Origin: SZUA-36 sp963759155
GTDB taxonomy: Bacteria; Pseudomonadota; Gammaproteobacteria; Xanthomonadales; SZUA-36
Assembly (NCBI GenBank): GCA_963759155.1
Contig: CAVWXX010000015.1
Location: forward strand, 124,001-188,000
Length of the DNA: 64,000 bases
Direction of reading: 5' to 3'
Shown: positions 37,521 through 46,836 of the stretch, piece by piece
How the letters are laid out: every line of letters starts with the position of its first letter
Numbering within the stretch: the stretch's first letter is position 1
Translations under genes and position numbers: made by a program
The notes under the pieces: generated by a model
Told to the model about the DNA's origin: nothing
The model's input: the letters and a program-made list of their open reading frames with translations, nothing else
Databases searched by the model: none

Positions 37521-37610
37521 GTGTATTGTCTTACCTGGACCTTACGAGACAGGAGTCGAGAAAGAGCGCCACAAGGATGTGCTTGAGCGAGTCCAGGTAA
37601 GACAATACAC
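37521..37610. repeat. Hairpin element 2: different 20-bp arms, same 50-nt loop
   Basis: GTGTATTGTCTTACCTGGAC (37521-37540) is the exact reverse complement of 37591-37610. The 50-base loop matches the reverse complement of the loop of element 1 at about 40 positions, including TACGAGACAGGAGTCGAG and GTGCTTGAG, but the arms differ at many positions while staying perfectly self-complementary. Confidence 0.9.
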
Positions 37611-37691
37611 ATCCCAGCGCCCCCCAACCTTGCAGATATTGAAAGGCAAGCCTTCTAAAAGGCTCAGTAGGCTGGTCTGGGCACAGTACCT

Positions 37692-37711
37692 GTCCTGGTA
37701 AGCCAGTACAC
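37692..37711. repeat. Orphan arm of the hairpin family
   Basis: GTCCTGGTAAGCCAGTACAC resembles the right arm of element 2 (GTCCAGGTAAGACAATACAC) with three changes, but has no loop or partner arm nearby. It looks like the remnant of a third element. Confidence 0.5.
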
Positions 37712-37748
37712 AGGCCTTAGATCGCACGAATGCTGTGAACCCGCCCAG

Positions 37749-40139
37749 CTATTCTCCGTATGGAATCCAGATATTCTTGATCTCAGTCGCCTTACGCAGG
37801 AAAACTTCACCTTCACCCTGTGATGGGTCTTCCCAGTCATGGTAACGGCCATAGTTAACCCAGGTGCGCTTCATGCTTGCGGCCGCCTGCTCTTCAACCA
37901 GTTGGCTGCCTTCCTTCGTACCCCAGTACCAGAAGCCTTCAATATCGTAGTGTTTGGCCAGCTCAAGTGTTAATACATCCTGGTCTCCCGTCACGATATT
38001 GACGGTACCTCCCGGCAGATCCGAGGTGTCGAGAACCTGGTAGAAGTCCGTCGCCAGCAATGCATATTGTTGTGATGGAACCAAAACCACGCGGTTGCCC
38101 ATCGCAATGGCCGGTAAAACCGTTGAAATCAGGCCGATAAAGCCGGCCTCTTCCGGCGCAACGATTGCAATGACACCGAGGGCCTCTTTCATGGCCAGCG
38201 TGACCATGCGGTATGGTGTTGCGTGCACCGCGCTGTCGTATTTATCCGCCATCGCAGCATAGGTAAAGATTCGGGAAATACATAGCTCCAACTCGGCATT
38301 TGCAGCGGCTTCATCCTTACCACTCAGCTGTGCAATGCGGCGGCTGAATTCCGCGCCACGTGCTGACAGGTTCTCTGCAATGTAATACAACACCTGGGCG
38401 CGGTTATGCGCCGTACTGTGGGTCCAGGCTTCCGCTTTGCGGGCGGCTTCTACTGCATTGCGGATATCCTTACGCGCGCCGCGTGGAAACTCCGCAACTG
38501 CGTGACCTGAAGCATCGTGAGCCAGCATGCTCAAGCCACCGTCGGGCCGGACCTGTTTGCCGCCGATATAAAGCTTGGCGGTACGGTCAATGCTCACCCC
38601 TTCTGAGAGTTTAGCGGACTTGGCAGGTGATGCTTCTACCAGCGGATAAACCGGCTCATCATGGAGGTTTGACTCCCAGGCTGCACGTGTATATTCGTAC
38701 AGGCCTTCTTTACCACCCTCGCGGCCAAAACCGGATTCACGGTAGCCACCAAAACCAGCCGCTGCGTCAAATACGTTGGTGCAATTAATCCACACTGACC
38801 CGGCTTTCAGCTTCGGTGCGACATCCAGGGCGAGGTTTATATTTTCAGTCCAGATACTTGCCGCCAGTCCATAACGGGTGTTGTTGGCAAGCTGAATCGC
38901 TTCGGAAGGTGTTCTGAATGTCATCGATACCACCACCGGGCCGAATATTTCTTCCTGGGCAAGGGTCGATGAGGGTTGCACATCGGTGATCAGGGTTGGC
39001 GGGTAAAAGCTACCGCAGTCGGGCATCCCGGTATCTGCCTGCCAGAGCTTGCCGCCTTCTTCGACGCCCAGCTTGACCAGGTTGGTAATCGTTTGCAGTT
39101 GTACCGGATCAACCACCGCACCGATATCGATACCCTTATCGAGAGGGTCGCCGATGACGAGTTTTGACATACGCAGGCGGATTTTTTCGAGCAGGGTTTC
39201 AGCCACCGACTCCTGTACCAGTAAACGTGAACCGGCACAGCAGACCTGGCCCTGGTTGAACCAGATAGCATCCACCAGACCCTCCACGACGCTGTCAAGA
39301 TCCGCGTCCTCGTAGACAATAAAGGGGGATTTCCCACCCAACTCCAGTGTCAGTTTTTTACCGGTACCGGCGGTGGCCTTGCGTAATATGCGGCCTACTT
39401 CGGTTGAGCCGGTAAAGGCAATCTTTTTGACATCTTTGTGCTCGACCAGGGCCGCACCCGCCTTGCCGTCACCCAGCAGCAGGTTAAACACACCGTCAGG
39501 CAAACCAACCTCATCACAGATTTGCGCCAGCAGCGCTGCTGTCGACGAGGTATATTCAGCCGGCTTCAGAACCACGGTGTTACCCATGGCCAGTGCCGGT
39601 GCAACCTTCCAGGCTGCCATCAGTAATGGGAAGTTCCACGGAATGATCTGGCCAACCACACCCAGTGGTTGAAAACCGGGCATTTCACGTTCCATCACCT
39701 GCGCCCAGCCGGCGTGATAATAGAAGTGTCGTGCCACCAGCGGTATATCAATATCGCGGGATTCGCGAATGGGTTTACCATTGTCCAGGCTTTCCAGTAC
39801 AGCAAGTAAACGGCTGTGTTTTTGTACCTGGCGGGCAATCGCGTAGAGGTATCGGGCACGCTCATGTCCGCTGAGGGCTGCCCATGCAGGAGCCGCAGCT
39901 GCTGCGGCGGCCACTGCGCGGTCGGTATCTTCCGCGTTGCCGTCTGCAACTTTTGCGAGTTCTTCATTGCAGGCGGGGTTGTTGGTTGCAAAATACTCGC
40001 CACTGGCGGGCTCCTGCCACTCACCATTGATATAGTGAAGCAAGGTGTTGTGACGCCCGCCATACCATAATTCCGCGACCTCCCGGTCTTCCGGTGCCTG
40101 GCCGTATTCCATGCGGATAAAGATGTCTTTAATGTTCAT
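37749..40139 (-). CDS. ALDH16-like double-domain aldehyde dehydrogenase
   Basis: A 796-residue protein made of two aldehyde dehydrogenase domains. The first (about 30-510) is complete: PWNFPLLMAAWKVAPALA, FTGSTEVG, the general base Glu266 in LTLELGGKSP and the nucleophile Cys300 in NQGQVCCAGSR. The second (about 540-790) keeps the NAD-fold features (VIAIVAPEEAGFIGLI, AIAMGNRVVLVPSQ) but lacks both catalytic Glu and Cys, the ALDH16 arrangement. It follows deoC on the same strand by 17 bases, so it probably oxidises the acetaldehyde made by DeoC to acetate, coupling deoxynucleoside breakdown to acetyl metabolism. Confidence 0.88.
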   Translation of the reverse strand: MNIKDIFIRMEYGQAPEDREVAELWYGGRHNTLLHYINGEWQEPASGEYFATNNPACNEELAKVADGNAEDTDRAVAAAAAAAPAWAALSGHERARYLYAIARQVQKHSRLLAVLESLDNGKPIRESRDIDIPLVARHFYYHAGWAQVMEREMPGFQPLGVVGQIIPWNFPLLMAAWKVAPALAMGNTVVLKPAEYTSSTAALLAQICDEVGLPDGVFNLLLGDGKAGAALVEHKDVKKIAFTGSTEVGRILRKATAGTGKKLTLELGGKSPFIVYEDADLDSVVEGLVDAIWFNQGQVCCAGSRLLVQESVAETLLEKIRLRMSKLVIGDPLDKGIDIGAVVDPVQLQTITNLVKLGVEEGGKLWQADTGMPDCGSFYPPTLITDVQPSSTLAQEEIFGPVVVSMTFRTPSEAIQLANNTRYGLAASIWTENINLALDVAPKLKAGSVWINCTNVFDAAAGFGGYRESGFGREGGKEGLYEYTRAAWESNLHDEPVYPLVEASPAKSAKLSEGVSIDRTAKLYIGGKQVRPDGGLSMLAHDASGHAVAEFPRGARKDIRNAVEAARKAEAWTHSTAHNRAQVLYYIAENLSARGAEFSRRIAQLSGKDEAAANAELELCISRIFTYAAMADKYDSAVHATPYRMVTLAMKEALGVIAIVAPEEAGFIGLISTVLPAIAMGNRVVLVPSQQYALLATDFYQVLDTSDLPGGTVNIVTGDQDVLTLELAKHYDIEGFWYWGTKEGSQLVEEQAAASMKRTWVNYGRYHDWEDPSQGEGEVFLRKATEIKNIWIPYGE

Positions 40140-40156
40140 ATCAATTCACTACCTTC

Positions 40157-41173
40157 CTAACTCATGGGGTGACGATGCTGGGCCGAATAACTACCCGTCA
40201 GGCGGTGCTCCAGCTGGCGCTCTACATCGCCCAGCAGGCTACTGGCACCGAAGCGGAACAGCTGCGGGTCCAGCCAGTCGTTACCCAGTTCCTCCTTGAT
40301 CAGTATCAGATAGGCGATGGCATCCTTGGCTTTACTGATGCCACCGGCAGGTTTGTAACCTACCTTGTAACCGGTTAAGCGGTGGTACTCCCGGATCGCA
40401 CGCACCATCACCAGGCTGAATGGCAAAGTAGCGTTAACACTCTCCTTGCCAGTGCTGGTCTTGATAAAATCGGCACCCGCCATCATGCAAACCCAACTGG
40501 CCCTGGCAACATTGGTCAGAGTAGCCAGCTCCCCGGTTGCAAGGATCGTCTTGATATGCGCTTCACCACAGGCTTCACGGTAGGCCTTCACCTCGTCGTA
40601 TAAACCCTTCCAGTCACCTGTCAGCACCTTGGCGCGGGAGATGACAATATCGATTTCAGTGGCACCCGCCTCAACCGAAGCTTTTATCTGTGCCAGCTTC
40701 AGCTCGAGGGAAATCTGGCCTGCCGGGAAACCCGTAGACACTGCCGCAACCGGGATACCCGTGCCTTCAAGTTCTTTTACCGCGGTTTCAATCAGGTTGT
40801 GGTAAACACACACGGCGCCGGTGTGAATATTCATATCGGTCACACCCAGCCCTTCCAGGATATCCTTGCGCACCGGTTGACGTGCTTTCTGACACAGGCG
40901 CCTGACCTTGCCAGGCGTGTCATCACCGGCGAGCGTGGTCAGGTCCATGCAGGTGATAACCTTGAGCAGCCATGCGGTCTGGTGATCCTTTTTAACCGAA
41001 CGACGTGTGGCAATAGTGGATGCCCTGCGCTCTACAGCACTGCGGTTGATACGCAGGCTGTTAAACAACTCCGGCGTATATTCCATACCGGGGTTTCTAT
41101 CCAGACCATGATCTTTGCTACGGCCCGCTTCTGTCTTACTAGAACGATTTGTCACTGGCAGGCTCCCGCCCAT
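40157..41173 (-). CDS. deoC: Deoxyribose-phosphate aldolase (long form)
   Basis: A 338-residue DeoC. The TIM-barrel active site is present: IDIVISRAKVLTGDW, the Schiff-base lysine in GADFIKTSTGKESVNAT, and the second lysine in GYKVGYKPAGGISKAKDA. It splits 2-deoxyribose-5-phosphate into glyceraldehyde-3-phosphate and acetaldehyde. The protein is about 80 residues longer than E. coli DeoC, mainly at the N-terminus, as in the animal-like subfamily. It is first in a two-gene operon with the ALDH16-like dehydrogenase. The true start could be the Met at residue 30. Confidence 0.92.
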   Translation of the reverse strand: MGGSLPVTNRSSKTEAGRSKDHGLDRNPGMEYTPELFNSLRINRSAVERRASTIATRRSVKKDHQTAWLLKVITCMDLTTLAGDDTPGKVRRLCQKARQPVRKDILEGLGVTDMNIHTGAVCVYHNLIETAVKELEGTGIPVAAVSTGFPAGQISLELKLAQIKASVEAGATEIDIVISRAKVLTGDWKGLYDEVKAYREACGEAHIKTILATGELATLTNVARASWVCMMAGADFIKTSTGKESVNATLPFSLVMVRAIREYHRLTGYKVGYKPAGGISKAKDAIAYLILIKEELGNDWLDPQLFRFGASSLLGDVERQLEHRLTGSYSAQHRHPMS

Positions 41174-41407
41174 TTACACAGAGCCATCTAGTATAAACCT
41201 TGTACTGCAAGAGCGGCCAGTTTACCGGCTCATAGCTGAACCCGGCATTAAATTTCTACGGCCCAGAGCAGGGTTCACATAAAAACTTGATTAAAGTCAC
41301 GTTAAAATGTCGCAGGTTTTTCAAAAAGAAAACCGCATCTGCCTGCCAACATGCGCGCTTTTGTGGCAAAATACGCGCTGTTTCCAATCATAGTCTGACC
41401 AAGCTTT

Positions 41408-43498
41408 ATGACCACTACTTTTCGGGCGGGACTGCTGGTGTCGCCCCTGCTCTTATTGCTGTTTCACACCACACTGCTGGCGGGTGATGAGGCTTCCGAT
41501 GATCTTTATGAGACCGATACGCTCGAACATGTGCAGGTTACGGCAACACGCACAAACAAAAGGGATATCGACATCGCGGCAGCGGTGACGGCCATTGATG
41601 AGGAAACGATACTCCAGCTGGCACCCGATGTAATTGCCGAAGTGCTGCGCGGGCAACCCGGCGCCTTCTTCCAGCAAACGACACCCGGCCAGGGTATTCC
41701 TATTATTCGTGGCCTTAAGGGCTCACAAATACTCCACCTCGTCGATGGCATGCGTTTAAACAACGCTTTCTTTCGAAACGCACCCAACCAGTACCTGGGA
41801 CTGGTAGATTCCTTCGCAGCCGAGCGCATGGAAGTTGTCCGCGGCTCGCAGGGCACCCTGTACGGGGCGGATGCAATGGGTGGCGTGTTGAATATCCTGA
41901 CGCCCGAACCCGGCTTTAGTGATAGCAACTGGCAGCAGGAAACGCGGCTTTATGGTAGCTATGACAGCGTGGATAACGGTTGGGTACTGAACGCCCGCAC
42001 CAACGGCGGCAAACAGGGTTGGGGCTTTACCGGCGGTGCCACCTACCAGGATCATTCGTCACGAAAATCAGCAGATGGCGTAAAACTGGTTCCTTCTGGC
42101 TACACCTCAAAGGCCGCCGATCTGAAGTTCGTGGTCGACACCAGCGAGCGTTCCAGCCTGATGCTGGCAGCCCAGGTGATGGAGCAGCCATCGACACCGC
42201 GTTACGACGAAATGGTAGCCGGTTATGGCCAGGACGAGCCCTCCTCTGAACAGTACCTGTTTGAACCCAACCGACGCAGCTTCATCCATGCCCGTTTTCG
42301 TTACGACGGGCAAAGTGATTGGTTTGATCAATTTGAGGCCCACCTGGCGCGCCAGACTATTACCGATGACAGGTTGACGCAGGATTATGGCAGCCCCCTC
42401 ATCAGCACCGAAAACAACCGCAGCACGCTGGATGGTTTGACCATGCAGTTTAATTCAAGCTTCGATTCCGGCATCTCGCTGGTCTGGGGTGCGGAGTATT
42501 ATACGGATGAGGTTGACAGCCAGCGCTTCAGACAAACACAAGAATCCGACGCCAAAACCGAAGTTCGCAGCCGCTTCCCCGATGGTTCCAGCATGGATAG
42601 CGCCGCGGTTTATTTTTCAGGCGAGTGGATCAATACCGACAAGTTCAACCTGAATGCAGGCCTGCGTTACAGCTGGTTTGACATCCGCTTGCCGGCCAAT
42701 GACACCTACGATAACGTCAAGCTGACGCCTTCCCACCTGACCGGTGATATTCACGCGGTCTATGAACTGAACCCGGGACTGAAACTGGTTGGCAACCTGG
42801 GACATGGCTTCCGGCCACCCAATATATTTGACCTGGCGGCACTGGGGCCGCGCCCGGGTAATCGCTTTAATGTCGCCAACACAGATCTCGGCCCGGAAAC
42901 GGTCTGGAGTTATGACCTGGGGATAAAGGCAGAGAGCGATACCCTCGAGTTTGAAGTATTCGCGTTTTATCTCGACTATTCTGACAAGATCACATCGGTT
43001 TTCACCGGTGATACAACCCCGGACGGTCGCTTTGTCGTTCGTAGTGAAAATCGCAATAACGTAGAAATCTATGGTCTTGAAGCGGGTCTTTACTGGGCCG
43101 TCATGGAAGAATTGCGTCTGATTGCCGTTTTCAACTACACCCATGGCGAGGAACAGGACGACAGCGAACTGAGCTTTCCGGCCGACCGCATACCACCCTT
43201 CAATGGCCAGGTGGGAATGGAGTATTTCTTTAACAGTGACTGGCGTATTGAACCTTATATTATGTTTGCTTCCCGTCAGGATCGTCTGAGCCCCCGCGAT
43301 GTGGAAGATCCGCGTATCAACCCATTGGGCACAGCCAGCTGGGCGACGCTGAACCTGGTAGTGGACTGGCAGGTGACCGACGCCCTACAACTGGGTCTGC
43401 GGCTGGAGAACCTCGCTGACAGTGCTTATCGTGAACATGGCTCGGGCATCGACGCGCCCGGACGCAATATTGGACTATGGGTGAACTTCAATTTCTGA
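41408..43498 (+). CDS. TonB-dependent receptor, heme/vitamin type
   Basis: A 696-residue outer-membrane receptor. Signal peptide (GLLVSPLLLLLFHTTLLAG), TonB-box region LEHVQVTATRTNK, plug with IPIIRGLKGSQILHLVDGMRLNN and MEVVRGSQGTLYGADAMGGVLNI, then a 22-strand barrel ending in the aromatic WVNFNF as expected for outer-membrane assembly. The plug motifs are nearest to heme/hemoglobin and cobalamin-type receptors; the precise ligand cannot be told. No convincing Fur box was found upstream. Confidence 0.9.
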   Translation: MTTTFRAGLLVSPLLLLLFHTTLLAGDEASDDLYETDTLEHVQVTATRTNKRDIDIAAAVTAIDEETILQLAPDVIAEVLRGQPGAFFQQTTPGQGIPIIRGLKGSQILHLVDGMRLNNAFFRNAPNQYLGLVDSFAAERMEVVRGSQGTLYGADAMGGVLNILTPEPGFSDSNWQQETRLYGSYDSVDNGWVLNARTNGGKQGWGFTGGATYQDHSSRKSADGVKLVPSGYTSKAADLKFVVDTSERSSLMLAAQVMEQPSTPRYDEMVAGYGQDEPSSEQYLFEPNRRSFIHARFRYDGQSDWFDQFEAHLARQTITDDRLTQDYGSPLISTENNRSTLDGLTMQFNSSFDSGISLVWGAEYYTDEVDSQRFRQTQESDAKTEVRSRFPDGSSMDSAAVYFSGEWINTDKFNLNAGLRYSWFDIRLPANDTYDNVKLTPSHLTGDIHAVYELNPGLKLVGNLGHGFRPPNIFDLAALGPRPGNRFNVANTDLGPETVWSYDLGIKAESDTLEFEVFAFYLDYSDKITSVFTGDTTPDGRFVVRSENRNNVEIYGLEAGLYWAVMEELRLIAVFNYTHGEEQDDSELSFPADRIPPFNGQVGMEYFFNSDWRIEPYIMFASRQDRLSPRDVEDPRINPLGTASWATLNLVVDWQVTDALQLGLRLENLADSAYREHGSGIDAPGRNIGLWVNFNF

Positions 43499-43534
43499 CA
43501 AAAATAGCGTAGCTACAGGTTTGAAACCCCATTC

Positions 43535-44281
43535 ATGAAAAACCTGTTTAAACATCTCGGTTTCTGGCTATTGCTGCCACTCTCCGCGATGCAGGGTTTG
43601 TGGTTGCGTAAAACAGCCATCCGTCTACCGGAGGCTAGTGGTATCAGAACCGGTATATGTGGTCGCGGGGAGAAACTGCACCTGCTCGCCCTGGGTGATT
43701 CGATTATCGCAGGGGTGGGCACCGGTCTTATTGAGTATTCATTACCCGTTCAATTTGCCCATTCCCTTGCAGTATCAAGAGAGTGCTCAGTGTGCTGGCA
43801 CATTGAAGGTGCAAATGGCGCAGATATTTCAGACCTGCGGCAAAGCGTTACCCAGTTAACTCCGGGGCAACCGGCCGATGTGATTCTGATTTCGATCGGG
43901 GTTAACGATGTCACCGGGCTGAGCAGCACAGGTAAATGGCGACGACAGGTTAATCTGCTTGTTTTGGAACTGAGAGAGCAATGGCCAAAGGCAAACGTCA
44001 TCTTTGCCGGTCTGCCGCCCATGGGACAGTTTCCGCTACCGCCACAACCGCTGCGCTTCACCCTTGGGCAACGCGCCGCAACGCTGGATAGCATCGCCGC
44101 CAATATCATTAGCAGGCAAAACGGCATGCAGCATATCCCCACAAACATCAACCCGTCAGTACAGGAGTTTAGTGAGGATGGTTTTCACCCATCAGCAGAA
44201 TCTTGCAGATACTGGGCATCGGTGCTTGCACAAAGATTTGAAGCTGATAACTTAGGCATGTCAGTTTCAGACAGGGATTGA
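43535..44281 (+). CDS. SGNH/GDSL-family hydrolase
   Basis: A 248-residue lipase-type hydrolase. Block I is LLALGDSIIAGVG (Ser nucleophile), block III is SIGVNDVTGLSS (Gly and Asn of the oxyanion hole) and block V is DGFHPSAES (Asp-x-x-His). An N-terminal hydrophobic segment (GFWLLLPLSAMQGLWL) suggests export or membrane attachment. It probably removes an acyl or acetyl ester. The aceK start follows its stop by one base, so the two are likely read together although their jobs seem unrelated. Confidence 0.87.
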   Translation: MKNLFKHLGFWLLLPLSAMQGLWLRKTAIRLPEASGIRTGICGRGEKLHLLALGDSIIAGVGTGLIEYSLPVQFAHSLAVSRECSVCWHIEGANGADISDLRQSVTQLTPGQPADVILISIGVNDVTGLSSTGKWRRQVNLLVLELREQWPKANVIFAGLPPMGQFPLPPQPLRFTLGQRAATLDSIAANIISRQNGMQHIPTNINPSVQEFSEDGFHPSAESCRYWASVLAQRFEADNLGMSVSDRD

Positions 44282-44282
44282 A

Positions 44283-46022
44283 ATGAACAGCATGACACCA
44301 TCCAGCAAGGCCGTCGCACAGACGATACTTGATGGGTTTGACCGGCACTACTTCCTGTTCAGAAGGTTTGGGTACGAAGCCAAGTTCTGTTATGAATACG
44401 CCAACTGGTCGCGTGCCGCTGAAGGCAGAAAGGAACGTATCCTCGGTTATGAAGCGCGTGTCACTGAAACGGTAATAGCCCTCGATAAACAGTTTCCTGG
44501 CATTGGTAAAAATGCCGGTTTATGGCCTGACGTAAAAACTGCCTATATTTCACTTCTGCTTAACCATCTGCAAGCAGAATGTGCTGAAACATTTTATAAT
44601 TCTGTGGTTTGCAGGGTTCTTCATAGAAATTACTATAATAATGAAAATATATTCTGGCGCCCAAGTATCAGCACCGAGCACCTGCATGGATCAAGCCCTT
44701 CCTATCGAAGTTGCTACCCGCCCAGCGAAGGCCTGCGTCGCAGTCTGCTCAAAATCGTAACGGGCTTCGGGTTGAGTAACCCTTTCCAGGATCTTCGACG
44801 CGATATTCGCAGGCTGGAAATCGCGATCCTCAAACACCAGGGCAAGAACTGGAAAATCCACCCCAACTATCAAATTCAGGCACTCAAGACCTTGTTTTTC
44901 CGCAGCAAGGCCGCGTACATCGTCTGCCGTATTATCAACGGTGACCGTACACAGGCACTGGTCATTCCATTGCTGCAAGATTCTGAAAGACGGATTTATG
45001 TCGATACAGCACTCATGCGCCGCAAGGACGTGACCATCGTTTTCAGTTTTTCACGTGCCTATTTCATGGTTGATATGGAGGTGCCTTCTACCTATGTGCG
45101 ATTCCTGCTATCCATCATGCCGGGTAAATCTACCGTCGACCTGTATGCCATGCTGGGCTTGCAAAAACAGGCCAAGACACTGTTCTACCGTGAACTGCAA
45201 TATCACCTGAACCACTCTCAGGATAATTTTCAGATCGCACCAGGTGTGCGTGGCATGGTGATGCTGGTGTTCACGCTACCGTCTTTTCAGTTTGTCTTTA
45301 AGCTGATCAAGGACCGGTTTGACCCACCCAAAACGGCATCGAGGGAAGATGTGCGCCAGAAATACCAACTGGTCAAGTATCATGACCGTGTGGGCAGACT
45401 GGCGGACACCCTGGAATATTCCAACGTAGCGATTTCCCTGGACAGGGTTGATCCCGAACTGCTCAAGGAACTGCGTAACAGCGCGGCCGGTTCGATCGAG
45501 GAAGCGGATGGCAACCTGATCATTCAGCATGTTTATATCGAACGGCGTATGGAACCGCTGGACCAGTACCTCTCACAGGTATCCGGCAGGAAACGCCGTC
45601 GCGCGATACGCGACTTTGGCCAGTCCATTCGCGACCTGGTCGGCGCCAATATATTTCCGGGAGACATGCTCAAGAAAAATTTTGGCGTTACACGAAACGA
45701 GCGCGTGGTTTTCTACGACTACGATGAGATCTGTTACATCACCGATTGTAACTTCCGCCGCATTCCGCCGGCACGCAGCTACGAGGACGAAATTTCAGAT
45801 ACACCATGGTATTCGGTTGGCCAGAACGATGTCTTCCCCGAAACATTTGCACCGTTCTTTTTTACCGACCACGAAGATATGGCATTATTCAAGAAGGATC
45901 ACGCTGACTTGTTGGATGCCGCGTGGTGGAATAAAGTGAAAGACATCATCATGGCAGGTGACCTGACTGATGTATTCCCCTACCCCGTTAAACGTCGCTT
46001 TTCGGTACGTTTTGGATCGTGA
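44283..46022 (+). CDS. aceK: Isocitrate dehydrogenase kinase/phosphatase
   Basis: A 579-residue AceK. It has the regulatory N-terminal domain and the C-terminal kinase-like domain, with APGVRGMVMLVFTLPSFQFVFK (nucleotide loop), RRAIRDFGQSIRDLVGANIFPGDMLKKNF pattern (catalytic Asp in GDMLKKNFG) and VVFYDYDEICYI (metal Asp). AceK switches isocitrate dehydrogenase off and on by reversible phosphorylation and so directs carbon to the glyoxylate bypass during growth on acetate or fatty acids. aceA and aceB are not in the window. It starts one base after the SGNH hydrolase. Confidence 0.95.
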   Translation: MNSMTPSSKAVAQTILDGFDRHYFLFRRFGYEAKFCYEYANWSRAAEGRKERILGYEARVTETVIALDKQFPGIGKNAGLWPDVKTAYISLLLNHLQAECAETFYNSVVCRVLHRNYYNNENIFWRPSISTEHLHGSSPSYRSCYPPSEGLRRSLLKIVTGFGLSNPFQDLRRDIRRLEIAILKHQGKNWKIHPNYQIQALKTLFFRSKAAYIVCRIINGDRTQALVIPLLQDSERRIYVDTALMRRKDVTIVFSFSRAYFMVDMEVPSTYVRFLLSIMPGKSTVDLYAMLGLQKQAKTLFYRELQYHLNHSQDNFQIAPGVRGMVMLVFTLPSFQFVFKLIKDRFDPPKTASREDVRQKYQLVKYHDRVGRLADTLEYSNVAISLDRVDPELLKELRNSAAGSIEEADGNLIIQHVYIERRMEPLDQYLSQVSGRKRRRAIRDFGQSIRDLVGANIFPGDMLKKNFGVTRNERVVFYDYDEICYITDCNFRRIPPARSYEDEISDTPWYSVGQNDVFPETFAPFFFTDHEDMALFKKDHADLLDAAWWNKVKDIIMAGDLTDVFPYPVKRRFSVRFGS

Positions 46023-46026
46023 ATCA

Positions 46027-46047
46027 TCCCTCGCAGGCAGCGAGGGA
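46027..46047 (+). terminator. Hairpin just after aceK
   Basis: TCCCTCGC / GCGAGGGA (8 bp, 5-base loop) begins 5 bases after the aceK stop. No T-run follows, so it may act as a 3'-end stabiliser rather than a classical terminator. Confidence 0.6.
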
Positions 46048-46105
46048 ATCATGTATTTCGAGGATAAATAACCAGCCTGGACATTGCACCGGTTCCCCAA
46101 GGCAG

Positions 46106-46575
46106 GCTCAATGGAGCGGGTAGTCTAATGCCAGCCATGCCAATTCGGTGCTGCGCACTAGTGTCATGTCAAACCTATATCGTGGGTTTCAGCGAGCCGT
46201 GAAGTGGTTGTACGCAAGGCACGTCTCGCTGGCAATGGCCGCGGTCCTTGCCCAGAGGCGCAACACAGCGAACGACCGCTTCACGGCTCGCCCGAAGGGA
46301 GCTATCCAGATGCCCCAATACGGCGTTGCAGCCCTTGAAAAGGACATGCCATTTCCTGCGGACTGCGCCTTGTCCTGGAACATCTGGGTTGCTCTGAAAC
46401 CCACGATATAGGTTTGACATGACACCAGCCTCGTTCAGGAACTCGCCTGATCGGAACCGCGCTGGCGGTACTTCCTGTACCGTCAGCTCTCGATTTTCAT
46501 CCCTGAAAATCGCTCCGGGCGAAACCCTTCACTCGGCGAATTAATGGCTGGCTCAGACTACCCACCCCATTGAGC
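46106..46575. repeat. Inverted repeat A, ~40-bp imperfect arms enclosing element B
   Basis: The left arm (46106-46148) pairs with 46537-46575 at roughly 32 of 40 positions: GCTCAATGG, GGGTAGTCT, GCCAGCCAT and AATTCG are shared. The enclosed DNA holds element B and, at 46434-46511, three small hairpins: TCAGG/CCTGA, CGGTAC/GTACCG and CGATTTTCA/TGAAAATCG. Confidence 0.8.
46161..46425. repeat. Inverted repeat B, 32-bp perfect arms
   Basis: 46161-46192 is the exact reverse complement of 46394-46425 (both contain GTCAAACCTATATCGTGGG or its complement). Directly inside, 46193-46211 pairs with 46272-46290 (19 bp, two mismatches that are G-U pairs in RNA), and CCAGATG / CATCTGG forms a further stem. 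The 265-base unit would fold into a branched structure. The short ORFs across it on both strands are artefacts of the palindrome. Confidence 0.9.
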
Positions 46576-46577
46576 TT

Positions 46578-46836
46578 GGACGCTGTGCTTATCGATGCGG
46601 ATAAGACTCCGTCAGTGGCAACGCATGGGGCGATTTCGTAGCGCCGAGCAGACAGGCCGATAGTGGACTATTGGCCCGGATGGCCAATCGAGCTCATCCA
46701 GCATCATGGATGTGCTGTATGAGCGGCCGCGTTAGTCGGACTGTATGGGAGGGAAGTCCCGGACAGGGTCCGGGACCGCGAAGCCATGAGCAGCATGCGT
46801 TGCCATTGACGGAGTCGGTTCGGAGTGATCACGTCC
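46578..46836. repeat. Inverted repeat C with internal strong hairpins
   Basis: 46606-46627 pairs with 46794-46815 over 22 bp with one mismatch, and shorter matches extend to GGACG at 46578 and ACGTCC at 46836. Inside lie ATTGGCC/GGCCAAT (46670-46688), GTCCCGGAC/GTCCGGGAC (46756-46776, 3-base loop) and GCTCAT/ATGAGC. It abuts repeat A. Confidence 0.8.

Noticed and set aside
37283..37711. Integron attC sites or a retron msr-msd
   Set aside because: attC sites conserve the outer core GTTRRRY/RYYYAAC while arms vary; here the loop is conserved and those cores are absent. No integrase or reverse transcriptase gene is nearby.
37385..37727. Several 60-70-codon ORFs on both strands in the 37 kb gap
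   Set aside because: They are made by the hairpin arms and loop read in different frames, have no ribosome sites and share the same short peptide strings on opposite strands.
41174..41407. Fur box before the second TonB receptor
   Set aside because: No close match to GATAATGATAATCATTATC in the 234-base gap, so iron control is not claimed.
46148..46425. Overlapping ORFs of 78-87 codons beginning and ending with almost the same peptide
   Set aside because: The matching ends come from the 32-bp inverted arms of repeat B, not from coding.
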